A stretch of 16,243 nt of DNA from Alphaproteobacteria bacterium (GCA_019508105.1 JAEKMB010000126.1:1-16243); one strand, 5' to 3'. Positions 1 through 8,591 are shown, numbered from the stretch's first letter. Program-made: numbers and translations. The notes: a model not told the origin generated them from the sequence alone.

Positions 1-341
1 CTCTATCTTTCGCCAGGAGTTTTCATGCCTTGCCATTAAATCATGCGGCGAATCTGGCGCTCGTGCCGCGGGATCTTGATCGCCGTCCCGCATGGGACGC
101 CATGATGACAAGGCGTGACAAGGCGCGCGAAGCGCCGGCCTGGCGGGACGAAACCGAAATGCCTTCCATGATCTTGCTCTCCACTGTTCGTGCGTTCACC
201 AGCTCGCGGTGAAGCGGCCGCCGAACCCAAGAGCGTCCGGAGGGCAGGATCGCCGCTCGGAGAAATCACATATTGAATGTCCGGCTGGGAGCTGAGATGG
301 CTGTCGAAGCGGTAAGTCGCTTCAAAAGCGGGCCCTTACGG
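1..341. other. No supportable gene; flank downstream of the response regulator
   Basis: No recognisable coding region. Short open frames exist on both strands (for example 30-212 plus and 36-269 minus), but their translations match no family I know and lack ribosome binding sites. The stretch contains a small tandem repeat, gacaaggcgt followed by gacaaggcgc (about 116-135). A 6-bp inverted repeat, GAAGCG/CGCTTC (306-311 and 318-323), lies about 20 bases past the stop of the minus-strand regulator. It has no following T-run on that strand, so I do not call it an intrinsic terminator. Confidence 0.5.
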
Positions 342-1061
342 TCAGTGACGGGTTACCCGGGCGGAGAAAATATAACCCCCGTTTCGCACCGTGCGAATAA
401 TGGCGGGATTGCGGGGGTCATCCAGCAGTTTGCGCCGCAGCCGGCCGACACAGACATCGATACTGCGGTCAAAGGCCGGCGAATTGTTGCCGTAACAGAC
501 ATCCATCAGCTGATCGCGCGTCAGCACGCGGTTGGCACGGGTCACCATGGCTTCAAGCAAGCGGAATTCGCCGCTGGTCAGGCAGACCGGCTCGCCGTTG
601 CCGTGATGCAGCAGTTGAGCAGTGGCATCCAGTTTCCAGTCGCCAAACTCATAAAGAAGATGCGGCTCGGCTGCCGGACTGGGATTGGCGCCCTGATAGC
701 GGCCGCGCCGCAGCACGGTACGCACCCGGGCCAGGATCTCGCGGGGCTCGAAAGGCTTGGTAATATAGTCGTCGGCGCCGATTTCCAGCCCCACCACCCG
801 GTCGGCCAAGTCGCCACGTCCGCTGACGATGATGATGGCGACATCGGAATTGCGCCGGATTTTCTGGGTGATGGTCAGCCCGTCCACGTCCGGGAGGCCG
901 ATATCCAGAATGACCAGGTCGATATGGTTGGAAGCGATGACATCTTCGATGCCCACACCGCTTTCCAGCGCGGTGACCTGATATCCATCGGCGCCCAGGC
1001 TTCGCGCGAGCAATGCCCGCACGTCCGGATCGTCGTCCACGATGGTGACATGTTTGGTCAT
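342..1061 (-). CDS. OmpR/PhoB-family response regulator
   Basis: A 239-residue DNA-binding response regulator: an N-terminal receiver (about 1-120) and a C-terminal winged helix (about 140-235). The receiver has the acidic cluster D9-D11, the phosphoacceptor D53 in the motif LDIGLPDVDG, S80 and the invariant K102 (ITKPF). The C-terminal half has the OmpR-type pattern CLTSGEFRLLEAM, the recognition segment DRSIDVCVGRLRRKL and the terminal wing VRNGGYIF. The frame stays open upstream to 1157, but I chose the ATG at 1061: the first residue then sits directly before the beta-1 strand, and a GGGGAGG Shine-Dalgarno lies about 12 bases upstream. It is divergent from the chemotaxis operon and no kinase is adjacent, so partner and regulon are unknown. 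It may act on the shared intergenic region; that is inference. Confidence 0.93.
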   Translation of the reverse strand: MTKHVTIVDDDPDVRALLARSLGADGYQVTALESGVGIEDVIASNHIDLVILDIGLPDVDGLTITQKIRRNSDVAIIIVSGRGDLADRVVGLEIGADDYITKPFEPREILARVRTVLRRGRYQGANPSPAAEPHLLYEFGDWKLDATAQLLHHGNGEPVCLTSGEFRLLEAMVTRANRVLTRDQLMDVCYGNNSPAFDRSIDVCVGRLRRKLLDDPRNPAIIRTVRNGGYIFSARVTRH

Positions 1062-1244
1062 GGGCTGATTTCGCCTCCCCGGCAATACCAACCCGGAATA
1101 GTGCCAAATTGTTACAAAAGACCTAAGGGGCCGGGCCTGGGCGCGGTCCCGACACATGGTGAAACATTTTGACGCGAATGAGAAAAATCACCGGCACCTG
1201 CCCCCCCTATTGCTTCTCCCGAAAGTCACCCTTGGGAGAAGAAA
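1062..1244. promoter_or_regulatory. Divergent leader/promoter region
   Basis: This gap separates two divergent genes, so promoters for both the response regulator (leftward) and the chemotaxis operon (rightward) should lie here. I could not identify a convincing -35/-10 pair, nor a sigma-28 or sigma-54 promoter. A small AT-rich palindrome TTGTTACAA (about 1108-1116) stands out in otherwise GC-rich DNA and could be a regulator half-site; this is inference. The right end carries the inverted repeat listed separately. Confidence 0.5.
1214..1240 (+). promoter_or_regulatory. Hairpin covering the Shine-Dalgarno of the MCP gene
   Basis: A perfect 7-bp inverted repeat, TTCTCCC (1214-1220) and GGGAGAA (1234-1240), with a 13-base loop. 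The right arm is itself the Shine-Dalgarno (GGGAGA) for the TTG start at 1245, so folding of the mRNA would hide the ribosome binding site. The arms are seen directly; a regulatory role is inferred. Confidence 0.45.
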
Positions 1245-2933
1245 TTGAGCTGGTTTCAGAATTTGTCCATCCGAAGCAAGGTCATGACGGCCTTTGCGAG
1301 CATTCTTGTCATCACGGCTGTTCTTGGCGTGTTCGCCATCAACCGGCTGTCCACAGTCAATGACGCGGCGGTGACTCTGTCGGCCAATTACCTGGTTGCC
1401 GCGGATGCACTGGGCGACGTGAATTTCAATGGCATGCGTTATTTCCAGCTGCAGGCCGCCCATGTCCTGGGCGCCAGCAAGGAAGCCAAAGCCAAGGAAG
1501 CCGCAACCATGGCGGCAACCGCCGACGAGCTGACCAAGGCGTGGAATATCTATTTCGCCACTGTCGATGCGGGCGTCGAAACGGGACTGGCCGCCAAGGT
1601 CATGCCGGCGTGGAACGCCTATGTGGCCATGAATGACAAGTTGATGGCGCTGTCGAATGCAGGCAAAAGCGCCGAAGCCACCGCGCTTTATACCGGCGAG
1701 ATGCGCACGGCTTATCACGCCTTCCAGGAGGCGCTGCAGGCTGTCCTGGATTATCAGGTTACGGCCGGCCACAAGACATCGACCGACGCCGCGGCGACCT
1801 ATGGCAGTTCGCGCACTCTCATCCTGATGGTGCTGGGTCTGGCCGCCCTCATCTGCATCGGTGCAGGTTGGATGATCGTGTCGGGGATTTCCACGCCCAT
1901 CCGCGCCATGACCGGTGCGATGAGCCGCCTGGCACAGCACGACCTGACCACCGAGATCAACGGCATCGGCCGCAAGGACGAAGTCGGCCAGATGGCCGCG
2001 GCCGTGCAGGTGTTCAAGACCAGCATGATCGATGCCGACCGCCTCAAGGCGGAACAGGAGGAAGCCCAGCGCGTCACGGCAGCGCGGAGCGCCGTGGTTG
2101 ATCGCCTAACCCGCGACTTCGACATCAAGGTACAGGGCGTGGTGCAAACCGTCGCCAGCCAGGCGACCCAGATGCAGGCCTCAGCCCAATCGATGAGCGC
2201 CACCGCCGAGGAAACCACCAAGCAGGCCAGCGCAGTTGCGGCTGCGTCGGAGGAAGGCGCTGCCAATGTGCAGACGGTCGCGTCCGCCACTGAAGAACTA
2301 TCAACCTCGATTTCGGAAATCAGCCGCCAGGTCGCCCATTCCAGCCAGATCGCTGCCAATGCGGTTACCGAATCGGCCAAAGCCAACGAGATGGTGCAGG
2401 GCCTGCTCAACGCCTCGCAGAAGATCGGCGAGATCGTGGCCTTGATCAATGAGATTGCCGACCAGACCAACCTCCTGGCGCTCAATGCCACCATCGAAGC
2501 GGCCCGGGCGGGCGAGGCAGGCAAGGGTTTTGCCGTGGTCGCCGCCGAAGTGAAGAACCTCGCCACCCAGACCTCCAAGGCCACGGATGACATTCGTGCC
2601 CAGATCACCGGGGTGCAGGGCGCAACCCAGGACGCGGTCAACGCCATCGGCTCCATCAGCAAGACGATCGGGGAGATCGACCAGATCTCCACCGCCATCG
2701 CAGCGGCCGTAGAGCAGCAGGGCGCCGCAACCCAGGAGATCGCCCGCAACGTGGAAGAAGCCGCCAAGGGCACCCAGGAAGTCTCGTCCAATATCGGCGG
2801 CGTGACCGATGCCGCCAACAGCACCGGCGCGGTCGCCAGCCAGGTTCTGGCCTCGGCCCGCTCCTTGTCCGAACAGTCGGGCGAATTGCGGACCCTGGTC
2901 CAGACGTTCCTCACCGAGGTGAAAGCCGCCTAA
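1245..2933 (+). CDS. Methyl-accepting chemotaxis protein
   Basis: A 562-residue transmembrane chemoreceptor with the classic layout. TM1 is about 13-32, the periplasmic helical sensor region about 33-190, TM2 about 191-212, HAMP about 213-265, and the cytoplasmic signalling domain about 290-562. The hairpin tip that contacts CheA and CheW is conserved ([20 protein letters not shown], about 396-415, then [18 protein letters not shown]). Flanking helices carry Glu/Gln pairs suited to methylation by CheR and demethylation by CheB. The sensor region resembles four-helix-bundle MCP domains; the ligand cannot be read from sequence. The C-terminus (TFLTEVKAA) lacks an NWETF-type CheR-tethering pentapeptide. 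The start is TTG with GGGAGA six bases upstream, and places TM1 correctly; the next Met (residue 14) would cut into TM1. It is the first gene of the operon and likely the receptor dedicated to this array. Confidence 0.95.
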   Translation: MSWFQNLSIRSKVMTAFASILVITAVLGVFAINRLSTVNDAAVTLSANYLVAADALGDVNFNGMRYFQLQAAHVLGASKEAKAKEAATMAATADELTKAWNIYFATVDAGVETGLAAKVMPAWNAYVAMNDKLMALSNAGKSAEATALYTGEMRTAYHAFQEALQAVLDYQVTAGHKTSTDAAATYGSSRTLILMVLGLAALICIGAGWMIVSGISTPIRAMTGAMSRLAQHDLTTEINGIGRKDEVGQMAAAVQVFKTSMIDADRLKAEQEEAQRVTAARSAVVDRLTRDFDIKVQGVVQTVASQATQMQASAQSMSATAEETTKQASAVAAASEEGAANVQTVASATEELSTSISEISRQVAHSSQIAANAVTESAKANEMVQGLLNASQKIGEIVALINEIADQTNLLALNATIEAARAGEAGKGFAVVAAEVKNLATQTSKATDDIRAQITGVQGATQDAVNAIGSISKTIGEIDQISTAIAAAVEQQGAATQEIARNVEEAAKGTQEVSSNIGGVTDAANSTGAVASQVLASARSLSEQSGELRTLVQTFLTEVKAA

Positions 2934-2944
2934 GAGCGATTTTA

Positions 2945-3047
2945 TCTGGTGAGGCACCAGAGGCAGAAACAAACCGGAGATGCGGCCACCCGTGCACTCC
3001 ACCCACCCCACCGGATCGGCAACTCCCGGTTTGTTTCTCCTCAAACC
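2945..3047 (+). promoter_or_regulatory. Structured mcp-cheW intergenic region with nested and competing inverted repeats
   Basis: The 131-base gap is the largest inside the core chemotaxis operon and is rich in dyads. (1) TCTGGTG/CACCAGA (2945-2951 and 2955-2961), a 7-bp stem with a 3-base loop just after the MCP stop. (2) AGAAACAAACCGG (2965-2977) with CCGGTTTGTTTCT (3026-3038), a perfect 13-bp stem closing a 48-base loop. (3) GGTTTG (3028-3033) with CAAACC (3042-3047), which shares bases with the right arm of (2), so stems 2 and 3 exclude one another. No U-run follows, so it is not a plain intrinsic terminator. The cheW Shine-Dalgarno AAGGCGG begins at 3051, four bases after stem 3. Function as an mRNA processing, stability or translation-control element is inferred. 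Confidence 0.5.
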
Positions 3048-3064
3048 AACAAGGCGGATTTGAC

Positions 3065-3541
3065 ATGACGACCATCGAAACGACCGTCGCCCCGAGCGCG
3101 GATAACCACGGCAAGGACGCCGAAGCCTTCGTGACCTTCACCGTGGCCGGCCAGTTGTTCGGCGTTCCGGTGACCCAGGTGCAGGACATACTGACACCAG
3201 ATGCCATTGCGCCGGTCCCGGGCGGTCCCCCCGAGGTGCGCGGCCTGATCAACCTGCGCGGTCGCATCGTCACCGTGATCGATATGCGCACCCGCCTGGC
3301 GCTGCCGCGCGGTGACGAGAAGACCGTCATGTGCGTCACCGTGGAAAGCGACGGCGAGCCCTACACGCTGTTGGTGGATTCCGTGGGGGACGTGATCAAG
3401 CTGCCGCGCTCGCTGCGCGAAGCAAACCCCGCGACTCTCGACGCCGTATGGCGCGATGTCGCCGACGCCGTTTATCGCACCGACCAGGGCCTCCTGGTGG
3501 CGCTGCATATCGATCGCCTGATGGCGATCGAGACCAAGTAA
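3065..3541 (+). CDS. cheW: Chemotaxis coupling protein CheW
   Basis: A 158-residue single-domain CheW, the SH3-like adaptor that links chemoreceptor tips to the histidine kinase CheA in the cytoplasmic array. The core spans about residues 19-157 and shows the hallmark pattern: FVTFTVAGQLFGVPVTQVQDIL, the loop PGGPPEVRGLINLRGRIVTVIDMR (about 55-78, in which the RG-INLRG segment forms the receptor/CheA contact), and the later strands LLVDSVGDVIKLP. A roughly 18-residue unstructured N-terminal lead is present. The start is ATG with AAGGCGG about seven bases upstream. cheA starts 16 bases after its stop. Confidence 0.95.
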   Translation: MTTIETTVAPSADNHGKDAEAFVTFTVAGQLFGVPVTQVQDILTPDAIAPVPGGPPEVRGLINLRGRIVTVIDMRTRLALPRGDEKTVMCVTVESDGEPYTLLVDSVGDVIKLPRSLREANPATLDAVWRDVADAVYRTDQGLLVALHIDRLMAIETK

Positions 3542-3557
3542 CAGAGGGACCAAAGCA

Positions 3558-6254
3558 ATGGACGATCTGTTTCAGGAATTCCTGGCCGAAACCGCCGAGA
3601 GCCTCGCCGTGCTCGACGTCGAGTTGGTGCGATTCGAGCGCGAAAGCTCGGACACCACCATCCTCAGCAACATCTTCCGCCTGATGCACACCATCAAGGG
3701 CACCTCCGGCTTTCTGGGCCTGCCGCGTCTGGGCTCAGTCGCCCATGCCGGAGAAAATATCCTGGGCAAGTTCCGCGATGGCGAGCTGGAAGTAACCCCT
3801 CGCGCCGTGACCCTGATCTTGAAGGCCATCGACCGCATCCGGGGCCTGTTGACCGAAATGGAAGCCGCCGGCGCCGAGCCGGCCGGCAGCGACGCCGACT
3901 TGATTGACGAGATCAACGCACTGGCCGAGGGCGCGTCCGCCCCGTCCTGCGGATCCGGAGCGGAGCCCGCCGGACTGGACGAACTATCCAACCTCGGTCC
4001 TCGCTTTAGCGAAGACGGCTTTCCCGTTGCTGCCGAATTGCTGGTCGAAGTCGCCGAGGTTCTCAGCGCCCCCTTTCAGGTGCTGGCGCTGGCCGAACCT
4101 GTTTTGGCTCCAGAACCGGTTATGGCGGCTGCAGCCAGCCATGCGCTTCCCAAGGAAGACCAACCCAAGCAAGCCGAGGTCAAGGAACAGGCGGCAGCCG
4201 CGGCCTCGTCGATTCGCGTGAATGTCGACGTCATCGAAAACCTGATGACCCTGATCAGCGAGCTGGTGCTGACCCGCAACCAGCTGCTGCAGACGCAGCG
4301 CGGCCAGAAGGACAATGACTTCAAAGTGCCGTTGCAACGTCTCAGCCACATTACTTCCGACCTGCAGGATGGCGTGACGCGCATGCGGATGCAGCCCATC
4401 GGCAATGCCTGGAACAAGCTGCCGCGTATCGTGCGCGACCTGGCGGTGGAAACCGGCAAGAAGATCGAACTGGTCATGAAGGGCGCCGAGACCGAACTGG
4501 ACCGACAGGTCCTTGAGATGATCAAGGATCCTCTCACCCATATGGTGCGCAACTCGGCCGATCATGGCATCGAGAATGGCGCGAACCGTCTGGCGGCGGG
4601 CAAGCCGGAAACCGGCACCATCGCGCTCGACGCCTATCATGAGAGCGGACATATTTATATCCGCATTGCCGATGATGGACGCGGTCTCAATGTGGAGCGC
4701 ATCCGCCAGAAGGCCGTGGCCAATGGCCTGACGACGGAGGCCGCCATCGCGGGCATGAGCGAGCAGCAGATTCTGCAGTTCATATTCCGCCCCGGCTTTT
4801 CCACCGCGGAAGTGGTCACCAGCGTCTCCGGGCGTGGCGTGGGCATGGACGTGGTGCGCACCAATATCGAACGCATCGGCGGCACTATCGAATTGTCGTC
4901 GGTGGCGGGCAGCGGCACCACCTTCTTGATCAAGATTCCCCTTACCCTGGCGATCGTATCCGCCCTGATCGTGGAATCCTCCCAGCAACGTTTTGCCATT
5001 CCCCAGCTGAACGTGCTGGAGCTGGTCGGTGTTTCGGATCGTTCCGAAGCGCGGGTGGAAACCGTCAACACCTCGCCGGTCCTCCGCCTGCGCGACCGCC
5101 TGTTGCCGCTGGTGTCGCTGCGCGGTGCCCTTGGCCTTCCGCCGCAAGGCACAAGCCAGGACCGTTTCGTCGTGGTGGCCCAGGTCGGCGCCAACACTTT
5201 CGGCATCATCGTGGACCGGGTCTTCGACACCGAGGAAATCGTGGTCAAGCCCGCCGCCCCGATCCTGCGCGGCACGCGCTTCTATGCCGGCAACACCATT
5301 CTGGGTGACGGCAGCGTGATCATGATTTTGGACCCGAACGGGCTTTCCAGCTTCGCCGGCCAGATCGATGCGGGCGACAGCAAAGCGCAGGACAGCCACG
5401 GCGCCGCCGCCGGACCGATGAGCAACCGCTCGTCCTTCCTCTTGTTCCGGGCCGGCGGCACCGAGCTCAAGGCGATCCCGCTGGAGCTGGTCTCGCGTAT
5501 CGAGGAATTGGATGCGAAGGCCATCGAGCATGTCGGCGGCCGCCGCGTCATCCAATACGGGCAGCACCTGATGCCGCTGGTGCCGTTCGATGCCGCCCAT
5601 TCCTGGAAAGACCAGGGCCATCAGAAGGTTCTGGTGTTCAGCGACAATGACCGCAGCATGGCGCTGGCTGTGGACGAAGTCGTCGACATCGTATGCGACG
5701 AGTTGACCGTGGAACTGTCGTCGGAACATCCGGGCCTGCTCGGCAGCGCCATTATCGCCGGCAAGGCGGCTGACATTGTCGATGTCAGCCATTTCCTGGC
5801 CTTGGCCTTTGCCGACTGGTTCGAACTTGCCAAGTCTCGCGCTGCCACCCGCCGCGCGCTGCTGGTGGACGACAGCCCTTTCTTCCGCAACCTGGTCACG
5901 CCGCTTCTGACATCGGCGCGCTGGTCGGTGACCACCGCCAATGACGGCGTCGAAGCCCTCAAGCTGCGCGAAGATGGACAGCAGTTCGACGTCATCATCA
6001 GCGATATCGAGATGCCCAACCTGGACGGCCTGGCTCTGGCCGGGGCTATCCGCAGCGACGCACGATGGAGTCGGGTGCCGCTGATCGCCCTTTCGTCCCA
6101 TGCAGAGGAAAATGACGTCAGCGCCGGACGTGAAGCCGGGTTTGACGAATACCTCGCCAAATCCGACCCCACACGGCTCCCCGAAACCCTGGCCCGCGCA
6201 TTGCGCCAGGCGATCGGCCGCGGCGAAACCGATCCATTGCGGAGGGCATCATGA
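3558..6254 (+). CDS. cheA: Chemotaxis histidine kinase CheA with tandem CheW-like domains and C-terminal receiver
   Basis: An 898-residue hybrid CheA. The N-terminal Hpt/P1 domain (about 1-105) has the phosphorylated H44 in LMHTIKGTSG. An Ala/Pro-rich linker (about 110-215) follows where a P2 CheY/CheB-binding domain would sit; I see no clear P2. P3 dimerisation is about 216-285. The P4 ATPase has N332 (N box, NSADHGIE), D372-G376 (G1, DDGRG), FRPGFST (F box) and G425-G429 (G2, GRGVG). Next come a CheW-like P5 (about 465-600), a second CheW-like domain (about 622-760) and a receiver (about 766-885) with D771/D772, phosphoacceptor D816 (SDIEMPNLDG) and K868. Receiver-fused CheA (CheAY) is known, for example in Rhodospirillum centenum; doubling of the CheW-like domain is less common. 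The receiver may compete for phosphate or act as a sink (inference). ATG start with GAGGG nine bases upstream; its stop overlaps cheY-1 as ATGA. Confidence 0.95.
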   Translation: MDDLFQEFLAETAESLAVLDVELVRFERESSDTTILSNIFRLMHTIKGTSGFLGLPRLGSVAHAGENILGKFRDGELEVTPRAVTLILKAIDRIRGLLTEMEAAGAEPAGSDADLIDEINALAEGASAPSCGSGAEPAGLDELSNLGPRFSEDGFPVAAELLVEVAEVLSAPFQVLALAEPVLAPEPVMAAAASHALPKEDQPKQAEVKEQAAAAASSIRVNVDVIENLMTLISELVLTRNQLLQTQRGQKDNDFKVPLQRLSHITSDLQDGVTRMRMQPIGNAWNKLPRIVRDLAVETGKKIELVMKGAETELDRQVLEMIKDPLTHMVRNSADHGIENGANRLAAGKPETGTIALDAYHESGHIYIRIADDGRGLNVERIRQKAVANGLTTEAAIAGMSEQQILQFIFRPGFSTAEVVTSVSGRGVGMDVVRTNIERIGGTIELSSVAGSGTTFLIKIPLTLAIVSALIVESSQQRFAIPQLNVLELVGVSDRSEARVETVNTSPVLRLRDRLLPLVSLRGALGLPPQGTSQDRFVVVAQVGANTFGIIVDRVFDTEEIVVKPAAPILRGTRFYAGNTILGDGSVIMILDPNGLSSFAGQIDAGDSKAQDSHGAAAGPMSNRSSFLLFRAGGTELKAIPLELVSRIEELDAKAIEHVGGRRVIQYGQHLMPLVPFDAAHSWKDQGHQKVLVFSDNDRSMALAVDEVVDIVCDELTVELSSEHPGLLGSAIIAGKAADIVDVSHFLALAFADWFELAKSRAATRRALLVDDSPFFRNLVTPLLTSARWSVTTANDGVEALKLREDGQQFDVIISDIEMPNLDGLALAGAIRSDARWSRVPLIALSSHAEENDVSAGREAGFDEYLAKSDPTRLPETLARALRQAIGRGETDPLRRAS

Positions 6255-6634
6255 CCTCGCCTCTTCTTTGTCTTGTCGTCGATGACTCGCGCGTCATCCG
6301 GCGCGTGGCGGTGGATATGCTCCAGAGCCTGGGCTTTGCCACCGCCGAAGCCGAGCACGGTCTGGCGGCGGTGAAATTCTGCCGCACCAACGTGCCCGAC
6401 TTCGTCCTGCTGGACTGGAACATGCCCGAAATGGACGGCATCACCTGTCTGCGTGCTCTGCGCGCCATGGACCTGGAACCGCCCCCCCGGGTGGTGATGT
6501 GCACCACGGAAAGCGGCATGCCGAAGATTTGCGAAGCACTTGAAGCGGGCGCCGACGAATACATCATGAAGCCCTATGACCGAAATGTCCTGCTCGACAA
6601 GCTGGAACTGCTCGGGCTGGTCGCGCGGGCATGA
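6251..6634 (+). CDS. cheY: Chemotaxis response regulator CheY (first copy)
   Basis: A 127-residue stand-alone receiver with no output domain. The acidic pair is D11/D12 (VVDDSR), the phosphoacceptor D55 (LLDWNMPEMDG), the switch Thr T85/T86 (MCTTES) and the invariant Lys K107 (IMKPY), so it should accept phosphate from CheA. It starts by ATGA overlap with cheA (GGAGGG upstream) and ends by ATGA overlap with cheB, implying translational coupling. Two CheYs and a CheA-linked receiver share one operon. Whether this copy binds the flagellar motor or serves as a phosphate sink cannot be told from sequence. It is less like the enteric CheY than the second copy. Confidence 0.93.
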   Translation: MTSPLLCLVVDDSRVIRRVAVDMLQSLGFATAEAEHGLAAVKFCRTNVPDFVLLDWNMPEMDGITCLRALRAMDLEPPPRVVMCTTESGMPKICEALEAGADEYIMKPYDRNVLLDKLELLGLVARA

Positions 6635-7719
6635 CCAGCGCCCTCAACCGTTCCAGCCCGCCGCTGCGTGTGATGGTGGTGGATGACTCCGCCATCGTGC
6701 GGGGACTGATCGTGCGCATGCTGGAGGCGGATCCGCGTATCGAGTTGGCTGGGTCGTGCAGCAACGGCCAGATGGCCGTCGCCTATGCCGCGCGCCATCC
6801 GCTGGACGTCATTATTCTGGATATCGAAATGCCCGTGATGGACGGGCTGGCGGCGCTGCCCAAGCTGCTGGAGGGCTCCCCCGGCGCCAGCATCATCATG
6901 GCGTCAACATTGACCCAGCGCAACGCGGCAATCAGCTTGCGCGCGCTTGCGCTGGGCGCCGCCGACTATGTTGCCAAACCCAGCAGCGACAAGCTGGGGG
7001 CCAGCGAGGATTTTCGCCGTGAGTTGATCGAAAAAGTGATCACTCTGGGCCGCGCCAAAGCCAGGAAGATCACCGATTCATCGGCACATCTTACGCCTGT
7101 GCGGCCGCAATTTGCGCTACGCGGCGCGGTCTCATCTTCCCCCCGCATAATTGCCATCGGCAGCTCGACGGGCGGGCCTCAGGCCCTGCTCGCACTGTTG
7201 GGCGCGTTGCCGGCCTCCGTCCAGTGCCCCATCGTGATCGCCCAGCACATGCCCGCCACCTTCACCACCGTGCTGGCCCAGCATATCGCGCGCGGCAGCG
7301 GCCGGCCCTGCGCGGAAGCCGTGGATGGGATGGAAATCAAGTCGGGCACGATCTGCCTGGCACCGGGCGACTATCACCTGCAGGTCGCCCGCCAGAATGG
7401 CACTTGCGTCGCACGCCTGTCCCAGACACCGCCCGAGAATTTCTGCCGCCCGTCGGTGGATCCGCTGTTTCGCTCGGTGGCGCAACATTTCGGCGCCGGC
7501 AGCTGCGCCATCGTGCTGACCGGCATGGGCAGCGATGGCTGCGCCGGAGCCCGCATCCTTGCCGCCACAGGGGCGCCCATCCTCGCCCAGGACGAAGCCA
7601 GCAGCGTGGTGTGGGGCATGCCCGGGGCCGTCGCCAACGCCGGCATCTGCTCGGCCGTGCTGCCGCTCACCCGTATCGCAGGTCATCTCGCCACCCTGTT
7701 CGAAAGGCACGCGGCATGA
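6631..7719 (+). CDS. cheB: CheB protein-glutamate methylesterase/glutamine deamidase
   Basis: A 362-residue two-domain enzyme that removes methyl groups from (and deamidates) MCP glutamates for adaptation. The receiver (about 12-125) has D18/D19, phosphoacceptor D64 (LDIEMPVMDG), T93 and K117 (VAKPSS). A linker (about 126-170) leads to the methylesterase domain (about 171-360). The catalytic triad matches the family: S179 in GSSTGGPQ, H206 in AQHMP and D302 in LTGMGSDG. Length is normal. The start is an ATGA overlap with cheY-1 and the stop overlaps cheR, as expected of a co-regulated adaptation pair. Activity should rise when CheA phosphorylates D64. Confidence 0.96.
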   Translation: MTSALNRSSPPLRVMVVDDSAIVRGLIVRMLEADPRIELAGSCSNGQMAVAYAARHPLDVIILDIEMPVMDGLAALPKLLEGSPGASIIMASTLTQRNAAISLRALALGAADYVAKPSSDKLGASEDFRRELIEKVITLGRAKARKITDSSAHLTPVRPQFALRGAVSSSPRIIAIGSSTGGPQALLALLGALPASVQCPIVIAQHMPATFTTVLAQHIARGSGRPCAEAVDGMEIKSGTICLAPGDYHLQVARQNGTCVARLSQTPPENFCRPSVDPLFRSVAQHFGAGSCAIVLTGMGSDGCAGARILAATGAPILAQDEASSVVWGMPGAVANAGICSAVLPLTRIAGHLATLFERHAA

Positions 7720-8579
7720 CCGGCGCCGATTTCACTTTGATCGCCACCCTGCTCAAGGAGCGTTCCGGCCTTATCATCACGCCGGACAAGGGTTATCTGC
7801 TGGAGACGCGGCTTGGCCCCATCGTGCGCGAGCGCGGTCTTGCCTCCCTGGCGGCTTTGATCGAAGTCCTTCGTCAGCCCGGCTCTGACGCGCTGAAGAA
7901 CCAGATCGTGGAGGCGATGACGACCAACGAAACCTCGTTCTTCCGCGACAGCCATCCTTTCGACACCCTGCGCAAGTCAGTGATTCCAGGTCTCATCCAG
8001 CGGCGCGCCACCCGCGCCCTTCGCATCTGGAGTGCCGCCTGCTCCACAGGTCAGGAACCCTATTCGATCGCCATGACTTTGAAGGATCATTTCCCTATCC
8101 TGGGCGGCTGGCGGATCGAGATCGTCGCCACCGACATTTCGGCCGGCGTGCTGGAACGGGCAAGGAGCGGCACCTATTCGACCTTCGAGGTACAGCGTGG
8201 CCTGCCGATCCAGATGCTGGTCCGTCATTTCGACAATGTTGACGATCAGTGGCGGATAAAGGACGAGCTCCGCCGCAACATCACTTTCCGCCCCATCAAC
8301 CTGTTGGGTGACCTCGCGTCGCTCGGAACCTTCGACATTGTGCTGTGTCGCAACGTGCTGATCTATTTCGATCAGCCGACGAAAACACGCATCATGCATG
8401 CCATTGCCCATCGCATTGCGCCCGACGGTGTGCTGATGCTGGGTGGCGCCGAATCCGTTATCGGCCTGTGTGACGCTTTCAGCGGCGTCCCGGGCCTGCG
8501 CGGCGTTTACGGCCACGCCGCCCATATCCCACCCAAACCCGCCAGCTGGCTGAATCTTCCGGTTTCGGCCGTTTCCTAA
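7716..8579 (+). CDS. cheR: CheR chemotaxis protein methyltransferase
   Basis: A 287-residue SAM-dependent methyltransferase that methylates MCP glutamates. A small N-terminal helical domain (about 1-70) precedes the Rossmann-type catalytic domain. Visible motifs are MTTNETSFFRD (68-78, whose N/E/T/F/R residues contribute to SAM and substrate binding), WSAACSTGQEPYSIAM (105-120, the glycine-rich SAM loop), ATDIS (138-142) and the late motif LCRNVLIYFD (210-219). The frame is open far upstream inside cheB, but I chose the ATG at 7716: it gives the standard length and overlaps the cheB stop as ATGA. No extra C-terminal TPR or PAS domain is fused, and the operon's MCP lacks a CheR-tethering pentapeptide. 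Confidence 0.96.
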   Translation: MTGADFTLIATLLKERSGLIITPDKGYLLETRLGPIVRERGLASLAALIEVLRQPGSDALKNQIVEAMTTNETSFFRDSHPFDTLRKSVIPGLIQRRATRALRIWSAACSTGQEPYSIAMTLKDHFPILGGWRIEIVATDISAGVLERARSGTYSTFEVQRGLPIQMLVRHFDNVDDQWRIKDELRRNITFRPINLLGDLASLGTFDIVLCRNVLIYFDQPTKTRIMHAIAHRIAPDGVLMLGGAESVIGLCDAFSGVPGLRGVYGHAAHIPPKPASWLNLPVSAVS

Positions 8580-8591
8580 GGAGAAAAACCC

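Noticed and set aside
30..269. Small open frames at the left edge (60 and 77 codons)
   Set aside because: No Shine-Dalgarno, no family resemblance, overlapping each other on opposite strands.
306..323. Intrinsic terminator for the OmpR-type regulator
   Set aside because: Only a 6-bp stem and no T-run on the minus strand after it.
273..1172. 299-codon plus-strand open frame over the response regulator
   Set aside because: Antisense shadow of a clear OmpR-type regulator on the minus strand.
1190..1216. Possible sigma-54 promoter (GGCAC ... TTGC) before the MCP gene
   Set aside because: The GG to GC spacing is 17 bases rather than the required 10.
1799..2914. 371-codon minus-strand open frame opposite the MCP gene
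   Set aside because: Ala/Ser/Trp-rich shadow of the receptor's repetitive helical coding sequence, without a ribosome site.
3984..6101. 705-codon open frame on the minus strand opposite cheA
   Set aside because: High GC gives long stop-free antisense frames; the translation is compositionally odd, matches no family, and lies opposite a clear CheA.
7224..7715. N-terminal extension of CheR (164 extra residues)
   Set aside because: The extension is an out-of-frame reading of cheB; the ATG at 7716 gives the family length and an ATGA overlap.
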